A DNA stretch of 64,000 bases from Phaeobacter gallaeciensis. GTDB taxonomy: Bacteria; Pseudomonadota; Alphaproteobacteria; Rhodobacterales; Rhodobacteraceae. The notes beneath the pieces are model-generated. The model worked only from the letters and a program-made list of their open reading frames with translations. It was not told the DNA's origin and did not search any database. Shown here piece by piece: positions 41,426 to 50,702 of this stretch. Within the stretch, counting starts at the first letter, position 1. Each line of letters begins with the position of its first letter. The position numbers were made by a program, and so were the translations under genes. Location: positions 1,302,001-1,366,000 of the forward strand of contig NZ_CP015124.1 of assembly GCF_001678945.1 (NCBI RefSeq). The letters are read 5' to 3'.

Positions 41426-42241
41426 ATGTTCCGCCGCAACATTCCGGCCTTGTTCGGGGTGGTGCTGCTGACCCTAATCATCGGCGCGACGCTATACGGC
41501 ACCTTCTTTTACAGCGGCGATCCCTTCGACATCGTCTGGGCTCCGCATGAACCGCCCGGAGTGACGCCCGAGTTTCCCCTTGGCACCGACTATCTGGGCC
41601 GGGACATCATTGCGGGCATGCTGACCGGGGGCGGGCCGACCCTGGCGGTCGGGGCGGTTGCGGCTGCGATCACCATGGTGATCGGCATCGCGATGGGCGC
41701 CTTGGCCGGGTACTATGGCGGCTGGGTCGACAACCTCTTGATGCGCGTCACCGAGTTCTTTCAAGTGCTGCCTGCCCTTTTGTTTGCCATGGTGCTGGTA
41801 ACGCTGCTGTCGCCCACCCTGTTCACCATCGCCTTTGCCATTGGAGTGGTTAGCTGGCCGCAGACCGCGCGCCTGACACGGGCCGAGTTCCTGAAGATCA
41901 AGAACCTTGAGTACGTCACCGCCGCCCGTGCGATCGGCGCCCGGGACAAACGCATCATCTGGACCGTGATCCTGCCCAATGCCCTGCCGCCGCTGATCGT
42001 CTCAGCCACGCTGACTGTGGGGGTCGCGATCCTGTTCGAAGCAGGGCTGAGCTTCCTTGGACTTGGCGATCCAAATGTCATGAGCTGGGGCCTGATGATC
42101 GGCGCCAACCGCGAATACATTCTGGACGCCTGGTGGCCGGTCACTTTCCCGGGGCTTGCGATCTTCTTTACCGTCTTTGCCGTCAGCCTGATCGGAGACG
42201 GGCTCAACGATGCCTTCAATCCAAAGCTGAGGGAACGATGA
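41426..42241 (+). CDS. ABC transporter permease, DppC/OppC type, shortened by a nonsense codon upstream
   Basis: The intact frame from ATG 41426 encodes 271 aa with all membrane helices (first: FGVVLLTLIIGATLYGTFFY) and the coupling loop EYVTAARAIGARDKRIIW. It lacks only the polar N-terminal tail. GGAAG stands eight bases before this ATG, so restart of translation here is plausible and the transporter may still work. The stop overlaps the next start (ATGA). See the separate entry for the TAG codon. Confidence 0.8.
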   Translation: MFRRNIPALFGVVLLTLIIGATLYGTFFYSGDPFDIVWAPHEPPGVTPEFPLGTDYLGRDIIAGMLTGGGPTLAVGAVAAAITMVIGIAMGALAGYYGGWVDNLLMRVTEFFQVLPALLFAMVLVTLLSPTLFTIAFAIGVVSWPQTARLTRAEFLKIKNLEYVTAARAIGARDKRIIWTVILPNALPPLIVSATLTVGVAILFEAGLSFLGLGDPNVMSWGLMIGANREYILDAWWPVTFPGLAIFFTVFAVSLIGDGLNDAFNPKLRER

Positions 42242-43218
42242 ACCACCTTCTCGAAATCGAAGACCTGCGCGTCACCTTCAACACCCGCTATGGCGAAGTC
42301 ACCGCGCTGGACAGCATTTCGATGCATGTCAGCGCCGGTGAAACCCTGGGCGTGGTGGGCGAAAGCGGCTGCGGCAAATCCATCACCGCCCTGTCGGTCA
42401 TGGGGCTGATCCCAACCCCGCCCGGCCGCATCGCCGGTGGCGCGATCCGCCTCAATGGCGAGGATCTGACCCGTGCCTCTGAATCCCGGATGCGCGCAAT
42501 GCGCGGCTCGGAAATGGCGATGATCTTTCAGGAGCCGATGACCTCGCTCAACCCGGTGTTCACTGTCGGGGATCAGATTGCCGAGGCCATCATGCTGCAC
42601 CAGAACGTCAGTCGCGATCAGGCCCTGCGGGATGCGGTGGCGCTGCTGGACCGGGTCGGTATCCCGTCGCCCGATGCACGGGCGCGGGATTATCCGCACC
42701 AGCTGTCTGGCGGCATGCGCCAGCGGGTGATGATCGCCATGGCCGTAAGCTGCCGCCCAAAAGTGCTGATCGCGGATGAGCCGACAACCGCGCTGGATGT
42801 GACGGTGCAGGCGCAGATCTTTGACCTGCTTAACGAAATCCAGCGCGATTTCGGCTCCGCCATCATCCTGATCACCCACGACATGGGCGCAATCAGTGAA
42901 ATGGCGGACCGGGTGGCGGTCATGTACGCCGGGCGGGTCATCGAGGAAGCCAGCGCCGACGATGTGCTGGACTATCCGCAACACCCCTATGCGCGCGGGC
43001 TGATCTCCTGCATCCCGGCCCTTGGCAAAGGCGATATGCCGGAGACCTTGGCGGAAATCCCCGGCGTGGTGCCGCCGCTGCATTTGCTGGGGGCGGGCTG
43101 CGCCTTTGCTGATCGCTGCGCCCATCGCACCGATCGCTGCACCCGTGAAAAGCCGCTTCTGGCCACCCATGGCCACCATCCCGCGGCCTGCCACGCGGTC
43201 GAGGAGAACCGGATATGA
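42238..43218 (+). CDS. ABC transporter ATP-binding protein, DppD/OppD type
   Basis: A 326-aa ATPase with Walker [15 protein letters not shown], signature [14 protein letters not shown], Walker [12 protein letters not shown] and H-loop LITHDMGAI. The C-terminal oligopeptide-type domain carries a Cys-rich motif ([20 protein letters not shown]), which in relatives binds an iron-sulfur cluster. The frame continues upstream but the ATG overlapping the previous stop is right by family length. Confidence 0.92.
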   Translation: MNHLLEIEDLRVTFNTRYGEVTALDSISMHVSAGETLGVVGESGCGKSITALSVMGLIPTPPGRIAGGAIRLNGEDLTRASESRMRAMRGSEMAMIFQEPMTSLNPVFTVGDQIAEAIMLHQNVSRDQALRDAVALLDRVGIPSPDARARDYPHQLSGGMRQRVMIAMAVSCRPKVLIADEPTTALDVTVQAQIFDLLNEIQRDFGSAIILITHDMGAISEMADRVAVMYAGRVIEEASADDVLDYPQHPYARGLISCIPALGKGDMPETLAEIPGVVPPLHLLGAGCAFADRCAHRTDRCTREKPLLATHGHHPAACHAVEENRI

Positions 43219-44189
43219 CAACGCTTCTGGATGTACGGGATCTGAAGGTCCGCTTTGCCCTGCCGAAACCTTCGCTCTTTGCACCGCAACCCTTTCTGGA
43301 GGCGGTGCGGGGCGTGTCCTTCACGCTGGAGCGGGGCCGTGCCCTTGGCATTGTCGGCGAAAGCGGGTCAGGCAAGACCACCGCGGCCATGTCGACAATC
43401 CGGCTGGTGCCTGCGGCTGGAGGCGAGATTCTGTTCGACGGTGAAGACCTGCTGCAACTGGATGACGAGGCGATGCGCGCCCGTAGGCGTGATATCCAAC
43501 TGATCTTTCAGGATCCCTATTCCTCGCTCAACCCGCGGGCACGGGTGGTGGATATCGTGCGCGAGCCGATGGACCTGATGAATATCGGCGATGCCGACAG
43601 CCGTCTGGCCCGGGTCAAGGAGCTGTTCGAACTGGTGGGCCTGCGCCCTGATCAGTTGAACCTATTCCCGCACCAGTTTTCGGGCGGGCAGCGGCAGCGG
43701 ATTTCCATTGCACGGGCGCTGACCACCAATCCCCGGCTGCTGGTCTGTGACGAACCTGTCAGCGCCCTCGACGTCGCCATTCAGGCCCAGATACTGAACC
43801 TGCTGGCGCGGCTGAAACGGGAACTTGGTCTGTCCTACCTGTTCATCAGCCACGATCTGGGCGTGGTCCGGCACCTCTGCGATGATGTGGCTGTGATGTA
43901 TCTGGGCCAGATCGTGGAGCAAGCCAGCCGGGAGGAGCTGTTCGACACTCCGAAACATCCCTACACGCAGGCCCTGCTGGCGGCGGCGCCCTCTCTGGCG
44001 CGGCGCAAGTCCAAAGGCTATGTGCGACCGCTGAAACTCTCCGGCGATCCGCCCAGCCCGATCAATCCGCCAAAAGGCTGCGCCTTTGTGGACCGCTGCC
44101 CGCTGGCGCAGGATCTGTGCCGACAGGAGCAACCTGTCCTGAAACCCAATGGGGCCAGCCAGGTCGCCTGCCATTTCGCATCCGAATAA
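43215..44189 (+). CDS. ABC transporter ATP-binding protein, DppF/OppF type
   Basis: Partner ATPase (324 aa): Walker A IVGESGSGKTTAAM, signature FSGGQRQRISIARAL, Walker B LVCDEPVSALDVAIQ, H-loop LFISHDLGVV, and the Cys-rich end PKGCAFVDRCPLAQDLCRQE. It starts inside the stop of the previous gene (ATGA). Last gene of the operon; a hairpin follows seven bases after the stop. Confidence 0.92.
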   Translation: MTTLLDVRDLKVRFALPKPSLFAPQPFLEAVRGVSFTLERGRALGIVGESGSGKTTAAMSTIRLVPAAGGEILFDGEDLLQLDDEAMRARRRDIQLIFQDPYSSLNPRARVVDIVREPMDLMNIGDADSRLARVKELFELVGLRPDQLNLFPHQFSGGQRQRISIARALTTNPRLLVCDEPVSALDVAIQAQILNLLARLKRELGLSYLFISHDLGVVRHLCDDVAVMYLGQIVEQASREELFDTPKHPYTQALLAAAPSLARRKSKGYVRPLKLSGDPPSPINPPKGCAFVDRCPLAQDLCRQEQPVLKPNGASQVACHFASE

Positions 44190-44195
44190 AGCCCG

Positions 44196-44214
44196 CAGCC
44201 CCGTTGCGGGGCTG
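44196..44214. terminator. Hairpin between the convergent importer and hydroxylase genes
   Basis: CAGCCCCG (44196-44203), TTG, CGGGGCTG (44207-44214). A perfect 8-bp stem placed between two convergent stops, so it may serve both directions. CTTTCC follows on the plus side. Confidence 0.6.
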
Positions 44215-44228
44215 AGGAATGCTCTTTC

Positions 44229-46151
44229 CTATCCCGCAGCCGGGATCATGAAGCCATCAAAGAACTGGCTGAGCGCCTCATGGGCATCCAGTGGCAGAAC
44301 CTGGGCCACGTGCTGATCCGGACGCACCAGCACCATGCAGCCCTGGCTCCGATCAATACCGCGCATGTCAAAGATATCCTGCCCCGATTTCAGATCCGGG
44401 CAGAAGACCTTCTCGTAATCGCGCAACCCGTAGCGTCCCTTCAAAGGCCGCAACAGTGACGGCATGTCCCCCGGCGTCAGGCTGCGGTGCTCCTGCTGCA
44501 GCACCGCGCGCACATCCAGAACGGAATCGATATCTGCCCCCTTTGCCGTGTAGCGCCGCAAAGGTGAGGCGGCATCGCCTTCCAGATACTGACACAGCGC
44601 ATGCAAAGCGCCGCCTTCCTGCCCCCGATCATCGGTCGCGGCAAAGGCGAAGAGACGCCAGCGCCCATCGGCCCGCACCACATGGCCCAGCTGCAAGGGA
44701 CGCGCATCCGCCAGCCGGATCACCGGCGCCGAATGGAACCGCATGCCCAGAGGAAACCCGCTGGCCAGTGCCTGATGGGTGTCCGCTCCGGTCAGAACCG
44801 AGGGCGCGTATTGGATCGCCGTGCCGGCAGTGAACCGCCCGTGCTGCACGAAATATTTCTGGAACTCCTCGGGATCGACCCCGCCCTCAGCATCGCCGGT
44901 CTTGGGCTTGGCGCTGAACATACGGGCGAATTCGCGGTCGAAATCAATCAGCATCTTTGCCACCCCCTGCCGTTCGGCAGAATAGCTTTGCAGGATTTCG
45001 GGCACCGCCTGCTTGCGCAGGACAGCGGCCAGTTTCCAGCCCAGATTGAACCCGTCGCGCATGGAGACGTTCATGCCCTGCCCCGCCTTGGGACTGTGCG
45101 TGTGGCAGGCATCCCCGGCAATGAAGACGCGCGGCAGCTGACTGTCGATGTTTTCGGCCGGAACGTCGTCGAACTTGTCGCACAGCCGCTGACCGATCTC
45201 ATAGACCGACCACCATGCGGTTTCCTTCACCTCCAGCGTATAGGGATGCAGGATCCGCTGCGCCGCCGCGACCAGTTTGTCGAGGGTGATATTACGGCTG
45301 GCAACCCGCTCATCCTCTTTCAGCTTGTCCAACTCGATATAGAGCCGAACCATGTAGCCGCCCTCGCGCGGGATCACCAGAAGGTTGCCCTCTTCCGCCG
45401 AATGCACGGTAGCCTTCATGCGGATATCGGGAAAGTCGGTGACGGCAAGAACATCCATCACACCCCAGGCCTGATTGGCAGAATCGCCAGTCAGCTTGCG
45501 CCCGATCGCCTCGCGCACCCGGCTGCGCGCGCCATCGCAGCCCACCACGTATTTTGCCCGCAGCTCATGGGTTTCTCCCTCATGGCCGGGTTCCGTGCTC
45601 TCCAGCGTTACGGTCACCGGATACTCCGCATCTCCGGTCACCGTCAGATTCTTGATTCGCTGGTTGTACCAGGGCGCCATCGCCGTCGGCGCATTGGCCA
45701 TAGTCTCCAGAAAGAAATCATGCACCCGCGCCTGATTGAGGATCACATGGGGGAATTCGGACAGCCCATCCTCGGTATCCTGAATGCGGCCACTGCGGGT
45801 GATGCTGCCGGGGTTTTCTGCATCCGGACGCCAGAACGAGGTTTCATTGACCCAGTAGGATTCCTTCAAAACCTTCTCGCTGAAGCCAAACGCCTCGAAC
45901 ATCTCCATCGAGCGGCAGGCAATCCCATCCGCCTGCCCCACCTGAATGGGGCCGGCGCGTTGTTCGACGATCCCGGTGCGGATGTCCGAAAACGCAGCCA
46001 GCTGGCTGGCAAGCACCAGCCCCGTGGGGCCGGTACCGACAATCAGAACATCCAGCGTGTCAGGCAGTGGCGCCGTATCCCCCCCGTTTTGGGTAAGGTC
46101 CGTGTGCACCGCGGGGTCGCCCGGGCGAAATCCGTTCAGGTGATATTGCAT
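44229..46151 (-). CDS. FAD-dependent aromatic hydroxylase, 3-hydroxybenzoate 4-monooxygenase (MobA)-like
   Basis: A 640-aa flavoprotein of the phenol hydroxylase/MobA family. The FAD motif is DVLIVGTGPTGLVLASQLA, the second motif YVVGCDGARSRVREAIG, and the third GDACHTHSPKAGQGMN. A thioredoxin-like carboxy-terminal domain follows (from about 470). MobA turns 3-hydroxybenzoate into protocatechuate; phenol 2-monooxygenases are similar, so the substrate is probable, not sure. A strong GGAGG site precedes the ATG. The upstream DNA has TTGACA and a TAAGT-CC-ACTTA palindrome, suggesting repression. Confidence 0.82.
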   Translation of the reverse strand: MQYHLNGFRPGDPAVHTDLTQNGGDTAPLPDTLDVLIVGTGPTGLVLASQLAAFSDIRTGIVEQRAGPIQVGQADGIACRSMEMFEAFGFSEKVLKESYWVNETSFWRPDAENPGSITRSGRIQDTEDGLSEFPHVILNQARVHDFFLETMANAPTAMAPWYNQRIKNLTVTGDAEYPVTVTLESTEPGHEGETHELRAKYVVGCDGARSRVREAIGRKLTGDSANQAWGVMDVLAVTDFPDIRMKATVHSAEEGNLLVIPREGGYMVRLYIELDKLKEDERVASRNITLDKLVAAAQRILHPYTLEVKETAWWSVYEIGQRLCDKFDDVPAENIDSQLPRVFIAGDACHTHSPKAGQGMNVSMRDGFNLGWKLAAVLRKQAVPEILQSYSAERQGVAKMLIDFDREFARMFSAKPKTGDAEGGVDPEEFQKYFVQHGRFTAGTAIQYAPSVLTGADTHQALASGFPLGMRFHSAPVIRLADARPLQLGHVVRADGRWRLFAFAATDDRGQEGGALHALCQYLEGDAASPLRRYTAKGADIDSVLDVRAVLQQEHRSLTPGDMPSLLRPLKGRYGLRDYEKVFCPDLKSGQDIFDMRGIDRSQGCMVLVRPDQHVAQVLPLDAHEALSQFFDGFMIPAAG

Positions 46152-46180
46152 GCGCTTTCCTCCACGATCTCGGCACTTGA

Positions 46181-46192
46181 TAAGTCCACTTA
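46181..46192 (-). promoter_or_regulatory. Palindrome TAAGTCCACTTA upstream of the MobA-like gene
   Basis: Five-base arms around CC, 30 bases before the start codon, overlapping the likely -10 position of a TTGACA (-35) promoter on the minus strand. A further ACTT half stands next to it (46175-46178). Likely a repressor site, for example of a MarR or IclR protein not in the window. Confidence 0.4.
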
Positions 46193-46343
46193 CATTTTAG
46201 GGAGACTGTGTGTCAATTATTATATGTATACTTACTTTAATTCGTGAAACATGTCGAAATCCCAAGTATACACAGCAGAAAGCGCCCCGCCGGGGTCCCC
46301 CAACGGGCCGGATGCAGGCTCTAAATGTCCTTGAAGTGACGGA

Positions 46344-46790
46344 TTACCAGCGCTTCAGCGCGTCTTCATCGGCGTCCTTGGCAGCGACCCATTCGGCCTC
46401 GCCATCCCGCAGGACCTCTTTCTTCCAAAACGGAGCCCGGGACTTCAGGTAATCCATCAGGAACTCGGCCGCCTCAAAGGCGTCCTTGCGGTGGCGAGCG
46501 GCGGTTGCGACCATCATGATACGCTCTCCGGGTTCCAGCCGCCCATAGCGGTGGATCACCAACGCATCCGCAAGATCCCAGCGCGTCATCGCCTCGGAGG
46601 CGATTTTTTCCAGCGCCTTCTGCGTCATGCCGGGATAATGCTCAATCTCCATCGCGGCCATGTCGCCGGTGTCTGCATCGCGCACGACGCCAGTGAATGT
46701 CACCACAGCCCCGGCCCCGGCCACTGCATCGGCAAAAGCTTCGGTGACCGACCCAAGATCAAAAGACGCTTCCTGCACCAGAACGCGCAT
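46344..46790 (-). CDS. moaE: Molybdopterin synthase catalytic subunit MoaE
   Basis: A 148-aa enzyme that, with MoaD, adds sulfur to cyclic pyranopterin to make molybdopterin. Family hallmarks: VTFTGVVRDADTGDMAAMEIEHYPGM, HRYGRLEPGE, ATAARHRKDAFEAAEFLMDYLK and the active-site KSRAPFWKKE with its two Lys. It lies three bases after moaD, so the two are co-translated. Confidence 0.95.
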   Translation of the reverse strand: MRVLVQEASFDLGSVTEAFADAVAGAGAVVTFTGVVRDADTGDMAAMEIEHYPGMTQKALEKIASEAMTRWDLADALVIHRYGRLEPGERIMMVATAARHRKDAFEAAEFLMDYLKSRAPFWKKEVLRDGEAEWVAAKDADEDALKRW

Positions 46791-46793
46791 CGC

Positions 46794-47039
46794 TTAGCCC
46801 CCCGTCATCGGCGGGAAAAAGGCTACTTCCCGAACACCCTCAAGCGGGGCATCAAAATCGGAAAGCTCCTGATCCAGCGCCACCCGCAGGGCCGAGATAT
46901 CGGCAAAGGCCGCCGCATAGCGCGGCTCCCGTGCGCGCAATTCCTCGACCAGATCCGACACGGTTGCCGCCGTGGTTTCAACGCGCTCGCGCGGCAGGCC
47001 GATCCGTTCACGCACCCAGGCAAAATACAAGACATCCAT
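46794..47039 (-). CDS. moaD: Molybdopterin synthase sulfur carrier MoaD
   Basis: An 81-aa ubiquitin-like protein ending in the essential PPMTGG; the terminal Gly is thiocarboxylated. The start MDVLYFAWVRERIGLPRE at 47039 overlaps the pgsA stop by one base. A longer upstream frame exists but is inside pgsA and not needed. Confidence 0.94.
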   Translation of the reverse strand: MDVLYFAWVRERIGLPRERVETTAATVSDLVEELRAREPRYAAAFADISALRVALDQELSDFDAPLEGVREVAFFPPMTGG

Positions 47040-47710
47040 CAGCGCGTCTCCTTCAGAAATGGCAGGGCCTTTTTCAGATAGTCGGCCCCGGTGATCAGGG
47101 TCAGCGCCGCTGCAATCCACAGCAGCCACAGCCCGATGCGGCCGGTCCAGACCATGCCTTCGAATTTCCATCTGAGGCCGGTTACATCTTCGACCTCTCC
47201 TGCAAGGATCTGCCCCAGCAGCTCATCATCCATCCCGAAGGAGGACATGACCAGATAGTGCTCGAACACCCCTTGGCAAAACAGGGTGGCGATGGCCGTC
47301 ATCTGGGCCGTCGTCTTCCACTTGGCCAGTTTGGTGACCTTCAGCGTGCCAGCCGTATCCCCCAGGTATTCCCGCAGGCCAGAGACGAAAACCTCACGAA
47401 ACAGGATGACCGTCGCGGGCAGCACCAGCCAAGGCGCCCAATGCTCGGCTGCATAGCCAACAAGGATCATCAGCGCGATCACCACCATCGCCTTGTCCGC
47501 AATCGGATCCAGCATCGCGCCGATCTTGGTCTCCTGCTTCCAGGCACGAGCCAGATAGCCGTCGAACCAATCGGTCACCGCTGCGCCGACAAACAGCAAC
47601 AGCGCAAACCAATCCGCCAGCGGACGGCTGAAGTAGAGAAACATGATGGCAAGACCGGGTGCAGCCAGCAGCCGCACGATGGTCAGGATATTGGGCAAGG
47701 TCCACGTCAT
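47039..47710 (-). CDS. pgsA: CDP-diacylglycerol-glycerol-3-phosphate 3-phosphatidyltransferase PgsA
   Basis: This inner-membrane enzyme makes phosphatidylglycerol phosphate. The product is 223 aa with the CDP-alcohol transferase motif D-G-x2-A-R...G-x3-D-x3-D: DWFDGYLARAWKQETKIG then AMLDPIADK. The start MTWTLPNILTIVRLLAAP is typical. The final third has extra loop sequence (FGMDDELLGQILAGEVEDV). It is followed at once by moaD, in the order familiar from alphaproteobacteria. Confidence 0.93.
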   Translation of the reverse strand: MTWTLPNILTIVRLLAAPGLAIMFLYFSRPLADWFALLLFVGAAVTDWFDGYLARAWKQETKIGAMLDPIADKAMVVIALMILVGYAAEHWAPWLVLPATVILFREVFVSGLREYLGDTAGTLKVTKLAKWKTTAQMTAIATLFCQGVFEHYLVMSSFGMDDELLGQILAGEVEDVTGLRWKFEGMVWTGRIGLWLLWIAAALTLITGADYLKKALPFLKETR

Positions 47711-47837
47711 GGACGCACATTATCCGGCTGTTTCACAAGTGGAAAGCAGGCTTAATCAAATTTTGACGTGGTCCGGCAAAGACCGGCCGCGACCAATTGT
47801 GTCGCTGCAGATCCGCTGCGCCGGGAATGTGGTCCGA

Positions 47838-48449
47838 TCACCCAACCGAGGTATCCAAAAGTGCGCCCTTCTTTTCACCGTGATGACTGGAATGATCGAA
47901 CTTCCGGTGCACCTCGTTCAGGCGATTGCGGTCGTCAAAGATGTGGATGTTGATGACCCGCATCAGGTCTTCCTGAGCAAGCTTGAGGGCTTCCGCCTCG
48001 GTTTCGGCCAGCCCGGTGCCTTTGAGCTTGTCCAGTTCCTTGGCGATTTTCTCGCATTCCTTCTTGGCCTTGATCAGATGTTCCCCCTCATGCGCGAGGC
48101 AACAGGCATAAAAACGGTACCATTCGATCAGTGCCCGCGGTGACAGGCCGCTGACCGAGCGTTTCGGACATCGCACCGTGGTGTGCAGGATCAGCTTCAG
48201 CGTAGAAACCTTGGTCGTGACCTCGAACCAGCCGGTCTTATTGTCGATCTTTGCCTTGCCATCCGCCACATATTTGCCCTTGGCAGTCAGGCACTCCAGC
48301 TCCGTGGTGGTCAGAAAGGTAACCTTCTTGTTGTCGTTCGGGTCCTTGGGCCCCTTGCTCTTGATGCTTTTAGCAATGTCCGGCAGCGTCTTTCCGGACA
48401 CAGAATAAGTGTCGTAGGCGACGGGCTTTACGGTCAGGGAAACAGCCAT
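47838..48449 (-). CDS. DUF922-family putative zinc-dependent protease, no signal peptide
   Basis: A 203-aa Lys-rich protein. The start is clear (GGAGG upstream of MAVSLTVKP). The early part YDTYSVSGKTLPDIAKSIKSK, a beta-rich middle with TTVRCPK, and the metal-binding HExxH in CCLAHEGEHLIKAK followed by Glu/Lys-rich helices fit DUF922. Most relatives are exported, but this one lacks a signal peptide. It sits between uvrC and pgsA, interrupting a usual gene order. Activity has not been shown for the family as far as I know. Confidence 0.7.
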   Translation of the reverse strand: MAVSLTVKPVAYDTYSVSGKTLPDIAKSIKSKGPKDPNDNKKVTFLTTTELECLTAKGKYVADGKAKIDNKTGWFEVTTKVSTLKLILHTTVRCPKRSVSGLSPRALIEWYRFYACCLAHEGEHLIKAKKECEKIAKELDKLKGTGLAETEAEALKLAQEDLMRVINIHIFDDRNRLNEVHRKFDHSSHHGEKKGALLDTSVG

Positions 48450-48518
48450 GGCTCCTCCGGGCGGCTAGGGACGCGCGCCCAGAATAGCATGTTTCCCCCC
48501 TACCCCAAAATCAGACGC

Positions 48519-50411
48519 CTAGCCTTGCGCGTGGAAGTGGTCGTAGATCCGTTCTGCCAGCGCCTCGGAAATGCCGTCCACCGCCTTGAGGTCAGCGAGA
48601 TTGGCGCGGCTCACCGCCTTGGCGCTGCCGAAATGAGCCAGCAGTGCACGTTTCCGGCTGGCGCCGACACCAGCCACTTCATCCAGCGGTGTCGCCCCCA
48701 TCGCCTTGGCCCGTTTGGCCCGATGGGTGCCGATGGCAAATCTGTGCGCCTCGTCCCGTAGACGCTGGATGAAATAAAGCACCGGATCGTTGCGCTGCAG
48801 GGCAAAGGCATTCTCACCCAGCCGGTGGAACTCTTCCTTGCCGTGGTCGCGATCCACCCCCTTGGCGACGCCGACCATGGGAATATCCTGCACGCCGTGT
48901 TCTGCCATGATCTCCGCCACCGCCGACACCTGCCCGGCGCCGCCGTCGATCAGCAGAAGATCCGGCCACAGCCCCTTTTCCCGGTCGGGATCCTCTTTAA
49001 GCAAGCGGGAGAACCGGCGATTCAGCACTTCTTTCATCATGCCAAAGTCATCACCCGGCACCAGGTCGTCGCCCTTGATGTTGAACTTGCGATAGGCATT
49101 CTTCATCAGCCCCTCGGGGCCCGCGACGATCATGCCACCGACCGCATGGGTGCCTTGGATATGCGAGTTGTCGTAGACCTCAATCCGATTTGGCGGACCG
49201 TCTAGGCCGAAGGCCTCCGCCAGCCCCTTAAGCAGCTTGGCCTGCGTCGCGCTTTCAGCCATGCGGCGGGCCAGGCTTTCGCGGGCATTGCGCACGGCAC
49301 CAGCGACCAGTTCAGTCTTTTCACCGCGTTGCGGGACCATCACCTCGACCCGGCGCCCAGCCTTCTCGCTCAGCGCCTGCTCCATCAGATCGCCATTCTC
49401 GATATCATCAGACAAGATCAGCTGCCGCGGCGGCTCCTTGTTGCTGTAGAACTGGCCAAGGAAGGCCTCCATCACCTCGGCGGGGCTGTTGTCGGCATCG
49501 ACGCGGGGATAGAAATCCTGATTGCCCCAGTTCTGGTTCGCCCGGATGAAGAAGACCTGAACGCAGGCCTGCCCCCCCTCCATGTGCAGACCGATGACAT
49601 CCGCCTCGGCCACGCCGCGCGGATTGATACCTTGCGCCGTTTGCACCTGTGTCAGCGCCTTGATCCGGTCGCGCAGGGCGGCCGCGCGCTCGAACTCCAT
49701 CGCTTCGGAGGCCGCCATCATCTGTTCCGCCAGTTCCTCCTGGATCTTGGTGGAGCGCCCGGACAGGAACCGCTCGGCATCACGGACGCTGGCGGCGTAC
49801 TCTTCGGCGCTGATTTCCCCGGTACAGGGGGCCGAGCAGCGCTTGATCTGATATTGCAGACAGGGGCGCGTGCGGCTCTCGAACATTGCGTCCGAGCAGT
49901 TGCGCAGCAGGAACGCCTTTTGCAGCTGGTTCAGCGTTCGGTTCACCGCGCCTGCGCTGGCAAAGGGTCCGAAATAGCTCCCCTTTTCCTTACGGGCGCC
50001 CCGATGCTTCTTGATCTGCGGATAGGCGTGATCCTTGGACACCAGGATATTGGGAAAGCTTTTGTCATCGCGCAGCAGCACGTTGTACTTCGGCTTCAGC
50101 TGCTTGATCAGATTCTGCTCCAGCAACAGCGCCTCAGTTTCCGTCCGCGTGGTCAGGAACATCATCGAGGTGGTAAGCGCGATCATCCGTTCGATCCGCG
50201 GACTATTGCCCGGCCGGGTGTAATTCGACACCCGCGCCTTCAGATTGCGCGCCTTACCCACATAAAGGACCCGGCTGTCGGCATCGAGCATGCGATAAAC
50301 GCCGGGCGAGGAATCCAGCGTTTTCACATAGTCTTGAATGACGGCATAACCGCTGCGCGGCGGTTCCGCGGGCGATGCATCTGATGTCTGATCAATCATG
50401 TCCTGACACAT
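48519..50411 (-). CDS. uvrC: Excinuclease ABC subunit C
   Basis: UvrC makes both cuts in nucleotide excision repair. The product is 630 aa: GIY-YIG domain at about 30-110 ([21 protein letters not shown]), UVR motif around 215-245, RNase H-like endonuclease domain ([20 protein letters not shown], then [12 protein letters not shown]) and a helix-hairpin-helix tail ([19 protein letters not shown]). The start is either ATG 50411 or ATG 50399; no strong ribosome site decides between them. Confidence 0.95.
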   Translation of the reverse strand: MCQDMIDQTSDASPAEPPRSGYAVIQDYVKTLDSSPGVYRMLDADSRVLYVGKARNLKARVSNYTRPGNSPRIERMIALTTSMMFLTTRTETEALLLEQNLIKQLKPKYNVLLRDDKSFPNILVSKDHAYPQIKKHRGARKEKGSYFGPFASAGAVNRTLNQLQKAFLLRNCSDAMFESRTRPCLQYQIKRCSAPCTGEISAEEYAASVRDAERFLSGRSTKIQEELAEQMMAASEAMEFERAAALRDRIKALTQVQTAQGINPRGVAEADVIGLHMEGGQACVQVFFIRANQNWGNQDFYPRVDADNSPAEVMEAFLGQFYSNKEPPRQLILSDDIENGDLMEQALSEKAGRRVEVMVPQRGEKTELVAGAVRNARESLARRMAESATQAKLLKGLAEAFGLDGPPNRIEVYDNSHIQGTHAVGGMIVAGPEGLMKNAYRKFNIKGDDLVPGDDFGMMKEVLNRRFSRLLKEDPDREKGLWPDLLLIDGGAGQVSAVAEIMAEHGVQDIPMVGVAKGVDRDHGKEEFHRLGENAFALQRNDPVLYFIQRLRDEAHRFAIGTHRAKRAKAMGATPLDEVAGVGASRKRALLAHFGSAKAVSRANLADLKAVDGISEALAERIYDHFHAQG

Positions 50412-50702
50412 ATGATTCTACGCATGTCGCTGCAATGTTTCCCAGCCTGTTTCAAGAGCGGACAAATCCACCACTCCTGTGGATAAGTGTGAAGATATCT
50501 TCGGGCTATCCAGCGATTTCCCTTGTTTTCGACCGGTTTTGGATGAATGCCTAAAATTTAGGCGGATATATAAGATCTTGATTTTGTTCTGAAAATTTTC
50601 CGACGCCTGACAAGGTTTTGAAAACAAAGACACTTTTGTAACGGGTTTGTGATCATCGCGCTGGTGGTGCAAAACTTTTCGCAAAGACCGGTCCGGCAGG
50701 GG
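50412..50702. other. Spacer upstream of uvrC
   Basis: About 290 bases, AT-rich at 50540-50640, holding the uvrC promoter. I see no gene, although an open frame crosses it. No clear terminator for the preceding SDR gene. Confidence 0.5.

Noticed and set aside
50418-50684. 88-codon frame upstream of uvrC
   Set aside because: Lies in AT-rich promoter DNA, has no ribosome site and no recognisable sequence.
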